Numbered from the stretch's first letter, positions 1-5,992 are shown. The stretch is 6,207 nucleotides of DNA from Alkaliphilus sp. (GCA_023230535.1 JALNXC010000079.1:1-6207), one strand, 5' to 3'. Program-made: numbers and translations. Notes: generated by a model from the sequence alone, not told the origin.

Positions 1-224
1 AGTATTTCAAAATATTGTTTTCCGGGTTTTAGCCTTATAATCCACGCATAAACCGTAATCATTATCATTATAAATGTTCCTGCAGCTAATAGAATAATCC
101 AATGATCATAGGGTACTACCTCTGCCAAATTTCTGGGTAATGTAAGTATACCCGTACTGATTGCGGTTAATATTAAAATAGATATCATCTGGCTTGTTGA
201 AACAGCACCTTTGTTATCTCCCAT
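1..224 (-). CDS. gerKB: GerAB/GerKB-family spore germination permease, N-terminal part (runs off the window)
   Basis: Only the first 74 residues are present; the gene continues past the left edge. The peptide begins MGDNKGAVSTSQMISIL and contains the N-terminal signature of GerAB proteins: a Ser/Gln-containing lead-in followed by a first membrane helix (about residues 12-33, with a TGILTLPRNLAE stretch) and a second helix (about 42-63). In this family the B subunit is an APC-superfamily-like integral membrane protein that forms the germinant-binding part of a Ger receptor in the spore inner membrane. The ATG lies 9 bases after the gerKA stop; a stop codon directly upstream in frame rules out a longer start. 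Its ribosome binding site, AGAGGAG, encodes the last codons of gerKA, so the two are probably translationally coupled. Spacing of 12 bases is slightly long. The choice of gerKB rather than another gerAB paralogue is a guess. Confidence 0.85.
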   Translation of the reverse strand, partial: MGDNKGAVSTSQMISILILTAISTGILTLPRNLAEVVPYDHWIILLAAGTFIMIMITVYAWIIRLKPGKQYFEI

Positions 225-233
225 CCGTTATAT

Positions 234-1814
234 TCACTCCTCTTTATTCAAATCTTCATCTCTATAATCCCGCATCCTTTTACGTTCGGATTTCTTGACC
301 GTTGTTTCCCTATCGCGCATGGTAGGCCATGGAGCCCTTATAAATGTATCTTTCAGATCACTGTGTTGTTTTACATATGCCGTATAAGGAGTTAAATATG
401 GTACACCGAAACTTTTTAAACTGCATAAATGTATCAATATCAATATAGTCACCAACATGATTCCATACAAACCCAAGATAGCAGATGCAATTATTAAACC
501 AAAGCGTAAGAGTCTGACCCCGGCCGCTAAATTAAAACTGGGGGTAGCAAAAGAAGCGATTGCCGTAATAGATACTACAATTATCATTATAGAGCCCACT
601 ATCCCGGCATCCACGGCAGCCTGTCCTATCACTATCGCTCCTACAATACCTATGGTCTGCCCTATGGGCCCGGGCAATCTGACCCCGGCTTCTCTCAATA
701 TCTCTAATATTATTTCCATAATAACAGCTTCAAGTACGGATGGGAACGGAACACCCGTCCGATTGGCCGCTATCGATATAAGCAGTTTAGCGGGAAGCAT
801 CTGGGGATGAAAGGCAGTGACCGCAATATACAATGCCGGTGTATATAGGGATACTAATAAACTGATATATCTTAAAATCCTGAGAAATGTAGCAATACCC
901 CACCTCTCATAATAATCTTCCGCCGATTGCACCATGGCATTAAATCCGGATGGAATTATCAATACGAAAGGGCTGTTATCTACTACAATAACCGCCCTGC
1001 CTTCATACAGTGCAGCTGCGGCAACATCAGGCCTTTCCGTATTTTGTACCTGCGGGAAAATAGAGCGCCAATCATCTTCTATGAACTGTTCTATATATCC
1101 GCTGTCTATTATGGCATCTATATCTATCGCCCTTAACCTCTTGTCCAATTCTTTTAACACATCTTCGTCGACTAAATCCTCTATATAAAGAACACTCACA
1201 TCGGTTTTGGATCGTTTTCCAATCTGATATCCTTTTATCTTGAGTTTATGATCCCTGATCCTCCTCCTGATCATGGTCGTATTGACCCTGAGGGTCTCTA
1301 TAAATCCTTCCCTGGGACCCCTTACGACATTTTCCGTCTCCGGTTCCGTAACACCTCTCTTTTCCCAACCTTTTGTACCAATAACGATTATTTTGTCATA
1401 ATTATCTAGAATAAGCACGGTGTCTCCAATCAATATGTCCTCAACGGCCTGTTCAATGGTCTTTATTTCCTTCATTTCGGCAGCACTTAATGTTTTATCT
1501 TTTATAACATCACTTATATGCCTCTTTAGAATCCCTATATCGGGCGGTGCTATCCTGCTGTTTATCATCAAATTTTTCAACACGTAATCATTCAATATAT
1601 CCTTATCCGTCATACCGTCTATGGATATTATGACTGCCCTATAATTTCCCTCCACACCTATTTTAATCTCTCTATATAAAACATCATCGCAATCTACCAG
1701 TATATCCTTGATCGCTTTGAAATTTTTATCTAAGCTTCCGTACACCTTCGTTTCTCCAAAATTCGTATCTATATCTTCATCTTTTTTGCCGAACAACCTT
1801 TCCCACAGGCTCAT
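234..1814 (-). CDS. gerKA: GerA/GerKA-family spore germination protein (A subunit of a germinant receptor)
   Basis: This 526-residue protein matches the usual length and layout of GerA-family A subunits of nutrient germinant receptors, which sit in the spore inner membrane with B and C subunits. A hydrophilic N-terminal region (about 1-300) holds the family motifs PETENVVRGPREGF (158-171) and TERPDVAAAALYEGR (259-273). A membrane region follows, with hydrophobic helices near 308-335, 385-425 and 434-462, and the conserved segment REAGVRLPGPIGQTIG (374-389). The C-terminal tail carries SFGVPYLTP (468-476) and APWPTMRDR, then a charged end. I chose the ATG at 1814, beginning MSLWERLFGKK, because GGGAGGAA lies 6 bases upstream. 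The longer open frame from 1868 adds 18 residues that run through a hairpin-forming repeat and has no comparable ribosome binding site. gerKB follows after 9 bases. Forespore (sigma-G) expression is typical of such operons. Confidence 0.93.
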   Translation of the reverse strand: MSLWERLFGKKDEDIDTNFGETKVYGSLDKNFKAIKDILVDCDDVLYREIKIGVEGNYRAVIISIDGMTDKDILNDYVLKNLMINSRIAPPDIGILKRHISDVIKDKTLSAAEMKEIKTIEQAVEDILIGDTVLILDNYDKIIVIGTKGWEKRGVTEPETENVVRGPREGFIETLRVNTTMIRRRIRDHKLKIKGYQIGKRSKTDVSVLYIEDLVDEDVLKELDKRLRAIDIDAIIDSGYIEQFIEDDWRSIFPQVQNTERPDVAAAALYEGRAVIVVDNSPFVLIIPSGFNAMVQSAEDYYERWGIATFLRILRYISLLVSLYTPALYIAVTAFHPQMLPAKLLISIAANRTGVPFPSVLEAVIMEIILEILREAGVRLPGPIGQTIGIVGAIVIGQAAVDAGIVGSIMIIVVSITAIASFATPSFNLAAGVRLLRFGLIIASAILGLYGIMLVTILILIHLCSLKSFGVPYLTPYTAYVKQHSDLKDTFIRAPWPTMRDRETTVKKSERKRMRDYRDEDLNKEE

Positions 1815-1850
1815 TAAAATTCCTCCCAGGTTTTGTGCTGTAATTAAAAC

Positions 1851-1882
1851 AGATTCTTCGCGAACCATAAGGCGAAGAATCT
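1851..1882 (-). repeat. Repeat-derived hairpin in the gerKA leader, terminator- or attenuator-like
   Basis: Two perfect 11-base arms (AGATTCTTCGC and its complement) flank a 10-base loop. On the minus-strand transcript the stem is followed by GTTTTAATT, a modest U-tract, so it resembles an intrinsic terminator or a partial attenuator between the small membrane protein gene and gerKA. Outside the stem, AAAACAGA on one side mirrors TCTGTTTT on the other with an 8-base interruption, suggesting a larger degenerate palindrome. The arm sequence is the core of the dispersed repeat seen at 4194-4275 and 2233-2260, so it may be a remnant of that element rather than a purpose-built regulator. The gerKA ribosome binding site lies just downstream and is not included in the stem. 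Confidence 0.6.
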
Positions 1883-1898
1883 CGTTCTCTGTTTTACC

Positions 1899-2108
1899 TT
1901 ATCCGCGCCTTATGATTATAAATAAAATAATACTGCCGAATATGTATATATATCCTAATAATTTTATTATGATGCTTTCCCTCCTGAGCATTTTCTTATT
2001 TAAAAGCGGCACATCCCTGATCAATAAAAATAATCCGACAGACACAAATAAAAACAACATTTCAATACCAAATAACAATTTTATATAATCGAAAATAATT
2101 CTTATCAT
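1899..2108 (-). CDS. Small two-helix membrane protein, CLC_0170-like, in the ger operon
   Basis: A 69-residue, very hydrophobic protein with two predicted membrane helices (about 10-30 and 48-66) joined by a short basic loop, RDVPLLNKKMLRRES. The loop pattern, with Asp after the first helix and Leu-Lys/Arg-Lys/Arg-Glu before a Gly-Tyr-Ile-Tyr second helix, resembles the CLC_0170 family of small clostridial proteins; this is from memory and is moderate evidence. I chose the second of two close ATGs: GGGGGGAG lies 7 bases before it, whereas the ATG at 2114 sits only one base after that site. The gene abuts the upstream Cys-rich ORF and precedes gerKA by 84 bases with a hairpin between. Size and topology also fit the D subunits found in some Bacillus germinant receptor operons. 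No enzymatic motif is visible. Confidence 0.72.
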   Translation of the reverse strand: MIRIIFDYIKLLFGIEMLFLFVSVGLFLLIRDVPLLNKKMLRRESIIIKLLGYIYIFGSIILFIIIRRG

Positions 2109-2110
2109 AA

Positions 2111-2212
2111 TCATTCTCCCCCCGCATCAAACTGTGCAATAGTACATTTTCTATCCCTGCCATTATTATAAATACATAGAGCTCCCTTGCAGGTCAAACC
2201 CATACTATCCAT
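2111..2212 (-). CDS. Possible DUF1540-like Cys-rich microprotein, 5' end uncertain
   Basis: The ORF end shows a Cys-x4-Cys-x9-Cys pattern with an Ile-Tyr-Asn after the second Cys (MGLTCKGALCIYNNG, then RKCTIAQF), which resembles the first half of DUF1540 proteins, small presumed metal-binding polypeptides. The fourth Cys usual in that family is missing because the protein stops soon after. With the ATG used here it is 33 residues; an ATG three codons later gives 30. Neither has a good ribosome binding site. An open frame continues upstream to a TTG at 2302, but those codons run through a dispersed repeat arm. A good GGAGG lies at 2272-2276 with no start codon at proper distance. The stop overlaps the upstream ATG of the next gene. 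It could be a real microprotein, a truncated one, or a pseudogene; I cannot decide. Confidence 0.42.
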   Translation of the reverse strand: MDSMGLTCKGALCIYNNGRDRKCTIAQFDAGGE

Positions 2213-2232
2213 CCCGGGATGATGCCATATTA

Positions 2233-2260
2233 TGTCATTCCGAACGCAGTGAAAAATCTC
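2233..2260. repeat. Single arm of a dispersed repeat (TGTCATTCCGAA...AATCTC)
   Basis: This stretch starts with TGTCATTCCGAA, identical for 12 bases to the left end of the inverted repeat at 4194-4275, and ends with AATCTC like the inner part of that element. It is one arm only. Sequences of the type TGTCATTC-(C/T)-GAA-n-GAAGAATCTC are common dispersed repeats in clostridial genomes and are known to create spurious translated peptides such as FHCVRND, which is exactly what the ORF through this region would encode. It lies between a good GGAGG site and the Cys-rich coding segment. Confidence 0.65.
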
Positions 2261-2316
2261 GTCTTTTAAATCCTCCGTAAATATCATCTCCCGAGACGGC
2301 AAACAGGCACTATTAA

Positions 2317-2346
2317 TAATCTTTACACTTTAGCCATTTTATATTC
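2317..2346 (-). promoter_or_regulatory. Candidate sigma-G-type promoter for the small-ORF/ger operon
   Basis: On the minus strand GAATA is followed after 18 bases by AAGATTA. GAATA fits the forespore sigma-G -35 pattern, and the -10 matches 5 of 7 positions of CAThhTA. It lies directly after the terminator of the ispE unit and ahead of the ger operon, where a promoter is expected. The match is weak and AT-rich DNA produces such hits by chance. Confidence 0.25.
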
Positions 2347-2352
2347 GCACAT

Positions 2353-2390
2353 AAAAAAAAGACCTAATAAAGAAATTTCTTTGCTAAGCC
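2353..2390 (-). terminator. Intrinsic terminator of the ispE-nucleotidyltransferase unit
   Basis: Starting just after the nucleotidyltransferase stop codon, the minus-strand RNA can form a stem of about 15 pairs centred on AAAGAAATTTCTTT, with outer arms GGCUUAGC and AUUAGGUC pairing through several G-U wobbles and one mismatch. Eight uridines follow at once. The position, stem and U-tract together make this the clearest terminator in the window, separating ispE and its partner from the ger operon. Confidence 0.85.
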
Positions 2391-2391
2391 T

Positions 2392-3126
2392 TTACATGTA
2401 TTTTTCTAATATTTCAATGTCTTCTACTCTGTCTATGTCACTGCCAACCTCCGGATACGGAATAATCATGGCCCTACCCTTTATATTAAACTTTTTTTGT
2501 ACATAAGTTTCAATTCTTTTAATCTCCAACCGTTTCAAGAGCAGCTGTATGGTAATAAGCATACCCAATGCTCTGGCCATCTTTAACGGATTTTTTCTGT
2601 TATTTATAAGAAATCTGATTTGATTTTCTATAGCTTTAATTTTATACGGATTGAACATAATTAAATTGCCGCCGGTAAACTCTCCATCCTTTAAAATAAC
2701 ATAAGTCCGTCTGACATCGGGATATTTAGAAATATATAATGGCTTTTCTATAATGGGATAACATAAATCCGCTCTAAGATCTGAGGCCTTGTGTATAAAA
2801 TATCTTATGGAATCCGAAGTAATTAAAGGTATATCACAGGTTGCTACTATAACATTTTCTTCTCCGTTGAAATAAGATATGCTCTTTATTAAATTATCTA
2901 AAATATCGTTTTCCTGCTCAATTATTTTATCCACGCTATTGCCTATTACCGGGGTTAAAGCGTTTTTATTGCCCACAACCAATATATAATCAACCATTTC
3001 CGAATGTATCAATGCATTTATAGTATATTCTATTAAGGGTTTACCCATAAAACCGACTAAAGCCTTACCCTGCCCAAAATATTTCAGGTCCTGACTTCCT
3101 TCTCCTGCTAATATAATCGCTTTCAT
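2392..3126 (-). CDS. MobA-like nucleotidyltransferase, substrate unknown, coupled to ispE
   Basis: A 244-residue protein with the nucleotidyltransferase fold of the MobA/IspD type. The N-terminal nucleotide-binding loop is degenerate (LAGEGS at 6-11), followed by Lys21 in GKAL and GKPLIEYTINAL (28-39). The presumed metal-binding Asp98 is in ATCDIPLIT, FTGGNLIMFNP spans 150-160, and GSDIDRVEDIE (228-238) is a typical C-terminal motif. It lacks the DAARP motif of IspD, so it should not be taken as the missing MEP cytidylyltransferase despite its position. Genes of this kind are, as I recall, often beside ispE in Clostridia, usually annotated only as nucleotidyltransferase family protein. The start codon overlaps the ispE stop (TGATG), and GGAGGTGA, fully complementary to the 16S rRNA tail, lies at ideal distance inside the ispE end, implying coupled translation. 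A strong terminator follows. Actual substrate is unknown. Confidence 0.85.
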   Translation of the reverse strand: MKAIILAGEGSQDLKYFGQGKALVGFMGKPLIEYTINALIHSEMVDYILVVGNKNALTPVIGNSVDKIIEQENDILDNLIKSISYFNGEENVIVATCDIPLITSDSIRYFIHKASDLRADLCYPIIEKPLYISKYPDVRRTYVILKDGEFTGGNLIMFNPYKIKAIENQIRFLINNRKNPLKMARALGMLITIQLLLKRLEIKRIETYVQKKFNIKGRAMIIPYPEVGSDIDRVEDIEILEKYM

Positions 3127-3995
3127 CAGTCACCTCCATTATATGTTTGAACCATATATGTCTGTTTATACAGCAAGGACAAATGCCTATATGCTGTTTT
3201 GGCTCTCTCATAATTTTTGCATATGCCGAAAACTGTCGGCCCGCTGCCGGACATCCTTGAACCCAGACAATTATATTCCATCATCTTTCTTTTGATCTCG
3301 GTAATTATAGGATGCTTTGCCTCAGTCACAGTTTCCAATACATTCCCCATACTGTCCAATATACCATATATATTGCCTCTTTTGATCGCATCAATCAGGC
3401 CTTCCGTATCAGGCCTGTCGGTTATTCCGGACAAATCTAATTGCTTATATGTCTCACCCGTTGATATAGAAATAGGCGGTTTAGCTAATACCAGCCATAT
3501 ATTCCGAATAGCCGGTTCTATGGGGGTCAATTTTTCCCCTTTTCCTTTTGCTAAGGCAGTACCCCCTAAAATACAAAATGGAACATCTGCCCCGATGTTT
3601 TCGCCTATAAGCATAAGCTCCTTTTTCGAGAGTTTTAAATCCCATAATTTATTGAGCCCTTTTAGTACCGCAGCCGCATTTGAGCTGCCCCCTGCTAATC
3701 CGGCGGACACCGGAATTTTTTTATCTATATAAATATCTACACCCTCGGAAACATCCGCTGTTTTGCGAAGCTTGTCCGCTGCCTTATATGCAATATTTAA
3801 AATGCCCACGGGTATGTACTCACAATTAGTAGCAATTTTAATTTCGTTATCATCTCTTCTGCCGATATATATATTGTCACATAGATTGATCTGTTGCATA
3901 ACCATTTCTACCTCATAATAGCCGTCATTCCTTTTCTCTAAAACATCCAGAGACAAATTAATTTTAGCTCTGGATTTCAAATATATTTGCCCCAT
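3126..3995 (-). CDS. ispE: 4-diphosphocytidyl-2-C-methyl-D-erythritol kinase
   Basis: IspE phosphorylates CDP-methylerythritol with ATP, the fourth step of the MEP route to isoprenoid precursors, in the cytoplasm. The 289-residue length is normal. The GHMP kinase layout is complete: SRAKINLSLDV (8-18) with the active-site Lys11, the glycine-rich ATP loop PVSAGLAGGSSNAAA (95-109), catalytic Asp137 in IGADVPF, and the C-terminal MSGSGPTVFG (248-257). The normally conserved DGYH substrate-binding motif reads DGYYEVEMVMQ, with Tyr27 in place of His. The ATG is preceded by AGAGGAG at about 5-6 bases. It is the first gene of a two-gene unit, overlapping the downstream nucleotidyltransferase by one base, with a probable sigma-A promoter in the spacer upstream. 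The sipL-like gene lies 354 bases further upstream on the same strand. Confidence 0.95.
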   Translation of the reverse strand: MGQIYLKSRAKINLSLDVLEKRNDGYYEVEMVMQQINLCDNIYIGRRDDNEIKIATNCEYIPVGILNIAYKAADKLRKTADVSEGVDIYIDKKIPVSAGLAGGSSNAAAVLKGLNKLWDLKLSKKELMLIGENIGADVPFCILGGTALAKGKGEKLTPIEPAIRNIWLVLAKPPISISTGETYKQLDLSGITDRPDTEGLIDAIKRGNIYGILDSMGNVLETVTEAKHPIITEIKRKMMEYNCLGSRMSGSGPTVFGICKNYERAKTAYRHLSLLYKQTYMVQTYNGGD

Positions 3996-4080
3996 TATTT
4001 CTCCTCTTTGATTGTTCCTTCTCCAAATCCGATTTCTACATATGCTACTTTACATAATCATTTAATACATAGTTTACTAT

Positions 4081-4110
4081 ATTATATATTAATACAACCT
4101 TTCTAAGCAA
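4081..4110 (-). promoter_or_regulatory. Probable sigma-A promoter for ispE
   Basis: TTGCTT and a perfect TATAAT box are separated by 18 bases on the minus strand, about 85 bases before the ispE start codon. The -35 matches only TTG of the consensus, and the region is AT-rich, so the call rests on the perfect -10 and the position. The predicted leader is about 80 nucleotides. Confidence 0.45.
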
Positions 4111-4146
4111 TATTTAATATTATTTATTATATTTTCTCGATAATAC

Positions 4147-4181
4147 AAAAAAACAGCCGGATTATGCAGAATCGCCGAAAA
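4147..4181 (-). terminator. Weak terminator-like hairpin downstream of the sipL-like gene
   Basis: On the minus strand, UCGG pairs with CCGG across a 14-base loop that can form a further short AUU/AAU stem, followed by CUG and seven uridines. The stem is short and bulged, but the U-tract and the place between the sipL-like gene and the ispE promoter favour a terminator. Confidence 0.4.
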
Positions 4182-4193
4182 AGTCCCGAAATG

Positions 4194-4275
4194 TGTCATT
4201 CCGAATATAACGGGATGTGATAAGAATCTTTGATATATTGAAAATATGAGATCCTTCATCCTGTTCAGAATGACA
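4194..4275. repeat. Dispersed imperfect inverted repeat with TGTCATTC termini
   Basis: The 82-base element begins TGTCATTCCGAA and ends with the complement TTCAGAATGACA. The arms also share GGATG and AAG-(A/G)-ATCT blocks, interrupted by short indels, and enclose a central ATATT-GAA-AATAT hairpin. This is the form of a widespread small non-coding clostridial repeat, mobilised or amplified by an unknown route. A single arm recurs at 2233-2260 and the core recurs at 1851-1882. As RNA the element would fold into one long hairpin. No protein is encoded and no clear target-site duplication is visible. Confidence 0.75.
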
Positions 4276-4349
4276 CCTTCCGATGAATTTTACAAAAATA
4301 GTATTTATTCGGCAATCTAACACTCTATCCCTGATTAACCCTTCGGCTA

Positions 4350-5924
4350 TCAGAATTTAAAATTATGAATTTTTTCAATGATTATATGGTCCCCGAGCTT
4401 AATATCCTCTACATCTTCAATTTGGTTTGTTTCTATGATCTTTTCTATAGATGTATGATATGTTTTGGCAATTTCCCAAAGTGTGTCTTCCGGCTGCATA
4501 TAATACACGGTCAAACTGGGCCTGGCTTTTAAATCGACTTTTTCTTCCGCTTCTTCAATGTTGGATATAACATCTATAGATTTAGTGCGGAATATTTCAC
4601 ATGCTGCCCCTATGTTTGCCTTAATTTCCACTTGTTCGCCATTGGCAATACCATGGTCTATCTCTTCTACGAATAAATCAATTTCTACCCCCATACTTTC
4701 ATCAGAGCCTTCAAGTTCAACATAATGCCTGAAAGGCACCTCCCGAATAAAACTATACAAGGACCGGGGCTCTTCCATAGCCCTATATATAACGCTAATT
4801 TCTAATATTCCCTCTATTGTAACCTTATCTACAGCCACATTGTAATCTGTTAAAATAGGCTTAATACCTACAGAAAACACTTCGGCGATGGGAGAATGTT
4901 CGGAGGGTATATCTAAGGTTTCTTTCACAAGTACATTTGTCTTGCTCATGCCGATATTTTCTTTCAGTTCTATTTGTTCCCTTGTTATTTCAAGGTCTCT
5001 GCTCAAAGAATATGTATCGATTAAAATTTCTCTGCTCTGTATATCCATAACTTTGGCTTCTATTTTAACTATGCTTTCAATCTCTACTATCTTTCTTTCG
5101 CCTCGGATATTTTCTTTAATATCATAAAAGAGTTCACCTATGGAAAATTTTAATTTATATTCCATATCGGCGGATATATTTGCTATATCGACAAAATGAG
5201 TAAATGGAATTTCTCTCCTTATCATTTTTAATTGATTATCATACTCCTCATCAATATACAACAATTCCAAGTTGATTATACCGCTTACAATTATCTTACC
5301 ATCCGTTATCTTGGTTTCCCTCTCCGTAACTGCAGCATTCCATTTTAAAATCTCCTTAATATCATATTCATCTTCCCCTAATTCAAAACCGTCCTTTACT
5401 AAGGTTTCCGACCGGCTTGCACCTACAATATCGGTATATTGGAAGGTTTCCTTTAACACCTGTATATCATCTAATCCTGTCAAATCTTTTGTAATTTCCA
5501 CGGTTTTTTCTTCAATACATTTACCGGTTAAATTAATTACCGCTTTTACTCCTACTTTCCTCTCATTATTTACGGTAAAATCAATATGCTCAACTTCTAT
5601 CGCAACCTCACTTTTCATTTCGGCATCGATACCTTCTATCTCAATATCCTGTTTAAACCCTGCGCTGCTATCTATGCCATATAGGGGTTGTTCTTCTTTT
5701 TCTGAAACATATAAGATTTTAAAACATGTGGTACCTTCTACGGCAATTTTGCCGTTCTCTATCTCTTGTTTGTTTAATTCTACCTTGGCATTTACAGATA
5801 ATACCCTTGTAATATCAGGTTTTGTATCCGGAACTAAAATATCGCCTTCTACAATAGTCTGGGCAATATTTTCGCCTACTACTTGTTCGAATTTAAATAA
5901 ATCCTTTATTAATTCAACAGACAT
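4350..5924 (-). CDS. sipL: SipL-like spore coat morphogenesis protein with SPOCS repeats and LysM
   Basis: A 524-residue protein built from three repeats of the SPOCS (DUF3794) type and one C-terminal LysM domain. The repeats lie at about 30-125, 185-275 and 342-430, each opening with a polar/IxxVLxxxA-like strand and reaching an aromatic LYV, LLYI or VIYR strand (70-73, 220-224, 378-381). The LysM domain is at about 473-518 (YYMQPEDTLWEIAKTYH, then a KLGDHIIIEK end). Length and architecture match Clostridioides difficile SipL, about 520 residues, which binds SpoIVA through its LysM domain and is needed for coat encasement of the forespore from the mother cell side. There is no signal peptide or membrane segment. 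The ATG has GGGAGGAGG about 7 bases upstream. It is transcribed alone towards ispE. Other SPOCS-LysM proteins exist, so the symbol rests on architecture, length and sporulating context. Confidence 0.85.
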   Translation of the reverse strand: MSVELIKDLFKFEQVVGENIAQTIVEGDILVPDTKPDITRVLSVNAKVELNKQEIENGKIAVEGTTCFKILYVSEKEEQPLYGIDSSAGFKQDIEIEGIDAEMKSEVAIEVEHIDFTVNNERKVGVKAVINLTGKCIEEKTVEITKDLTGLDDIQVLKETFQYTDIVGASRSETLVKDGFELGEDEYDIKEILKWNAAVTERETKITDGKIIVSGIINLELLYIDEEYDNQLKMIRREIPFTHFVDIANISADMEYKLKFSIGELFYDIKENIRGERKIVEIESIVKIEAKVMDIQSREILIDTYSLSRDLEITREQIELKENIGMSKTNVLVKETLDIPSEHSPIAEVFSVGIKPILTDYNVAVDKVTIEGILEISVIYRAMEEPRSLYSFIREVPFRHYVELEGSDESMGVEIDLFVEEIDHGIANGEQVEIKANIGAACEIFRTKSIDVISNIEEAEEKVDLKARPSLTVYYMQPEDTLWEIAKTYHTSIEKIIETNQIEDVEDIKLGDHIIIEKIHNFKF

Positions 5925-5964
5925 ATATTTGCCTCCTCCCGAAATCTTTTTAAATCCTTAATAT

Positions 5965-5992
5965 ACTATATTTTGTTATGTACAAAATATGT
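5965..5992 (-). promoter_or_regulatory. Candidate sigma-E-type promoter for the sipL-like gene
   Basis: ACATATT is followed after 13 bases by AATATAGT on the minus strand, about 40 bases before the start codon. The -35 fits the mother-cell sigma-E pattern kmATATT well; the -10 matches 5 of 8 positions of CATACAAT. sipL in C. difficile is a mother-cell gene, which makes the location sensible, but the match is weak. Confidence 0.33.
5968..5990. promoter_or_regulatory. Perfect 9-bp dyad, operator-like, in the sipL-like promoter region
   Basis: ATATTTTGT and ACAAAATAT form perfect 9-base arms around a 5-base centre (TATGT). It overlaps the candidate promoter and lies 44 bases before the start codon. 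It could bind a dimeric regulator or simply reflect AT-rich composition; no known operator consensus is recognised. Confidence 0.45.

Larger units (their letters stand above)
3996..4349. other. Intergenic spacer between the sipL-like gene and ispE
   Basis: No convincing gene in this 354-base AT-rich stretch on either strand. Reading with transcription, it holds a bulged 9-pair stem overlapping the sipL-like stop codon (about 4331-4353, no U-tract), a dispersed inverted repeat (4194-4275), a terminator-like hairpin with seven U residues (4147-4181), a probable sigma-A promoter (4081-4110), and a 12-base dyad, ATAGTAAACTAT (4069-4080), just past the -10 box. Confidence 0.7.

Noticed and set aside
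457..810. 117-codon plus-strand frame, and others at 927-1188 and 1708-2088
   Set aside because: All are shadows of gerKA or of the small membrane protein gene, without ribosome binding sites or recognisable domains.
1815..1868. Extended N-terminus of GerKA (18 more residues) from an ATG at 1868
   Set aside because: It runs through the hairpin repeat and lacks a ribosome binding site, while the ATG at 1814 has GGGAGGAA at ideal distance and gives the normal family length.
2392..3126. Nucleotidyltransferase as IspD, completing an ispD-ispE pair
   Set aside because: It lacks the DAARP motif and the IspD form of the nucleotide-binding loop; its C-terminal and TGGN motifs fit a MobA-like family better.
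3217..3732. 171-codon open frame on the plus strand
   Set aside because: It lies wholly inside ispE on the opposite strand, has no family resemblance, and ispE is unmistakable.
4194..4275. CRISPR-like or insertion-sequence reading of the inverted repeat
   Set aside because: There is no regular array of direct repeats with spacers and no transposase; it is a small dispersed palindrome.
5272..5961. 229-codon open frame on the plus strand
   Set aside because: Antisense to the SPOCS-LysM gene; a Ser/Ile-rich composition typical of the reverse complement of a Glu/Ile-rich coding sequence.
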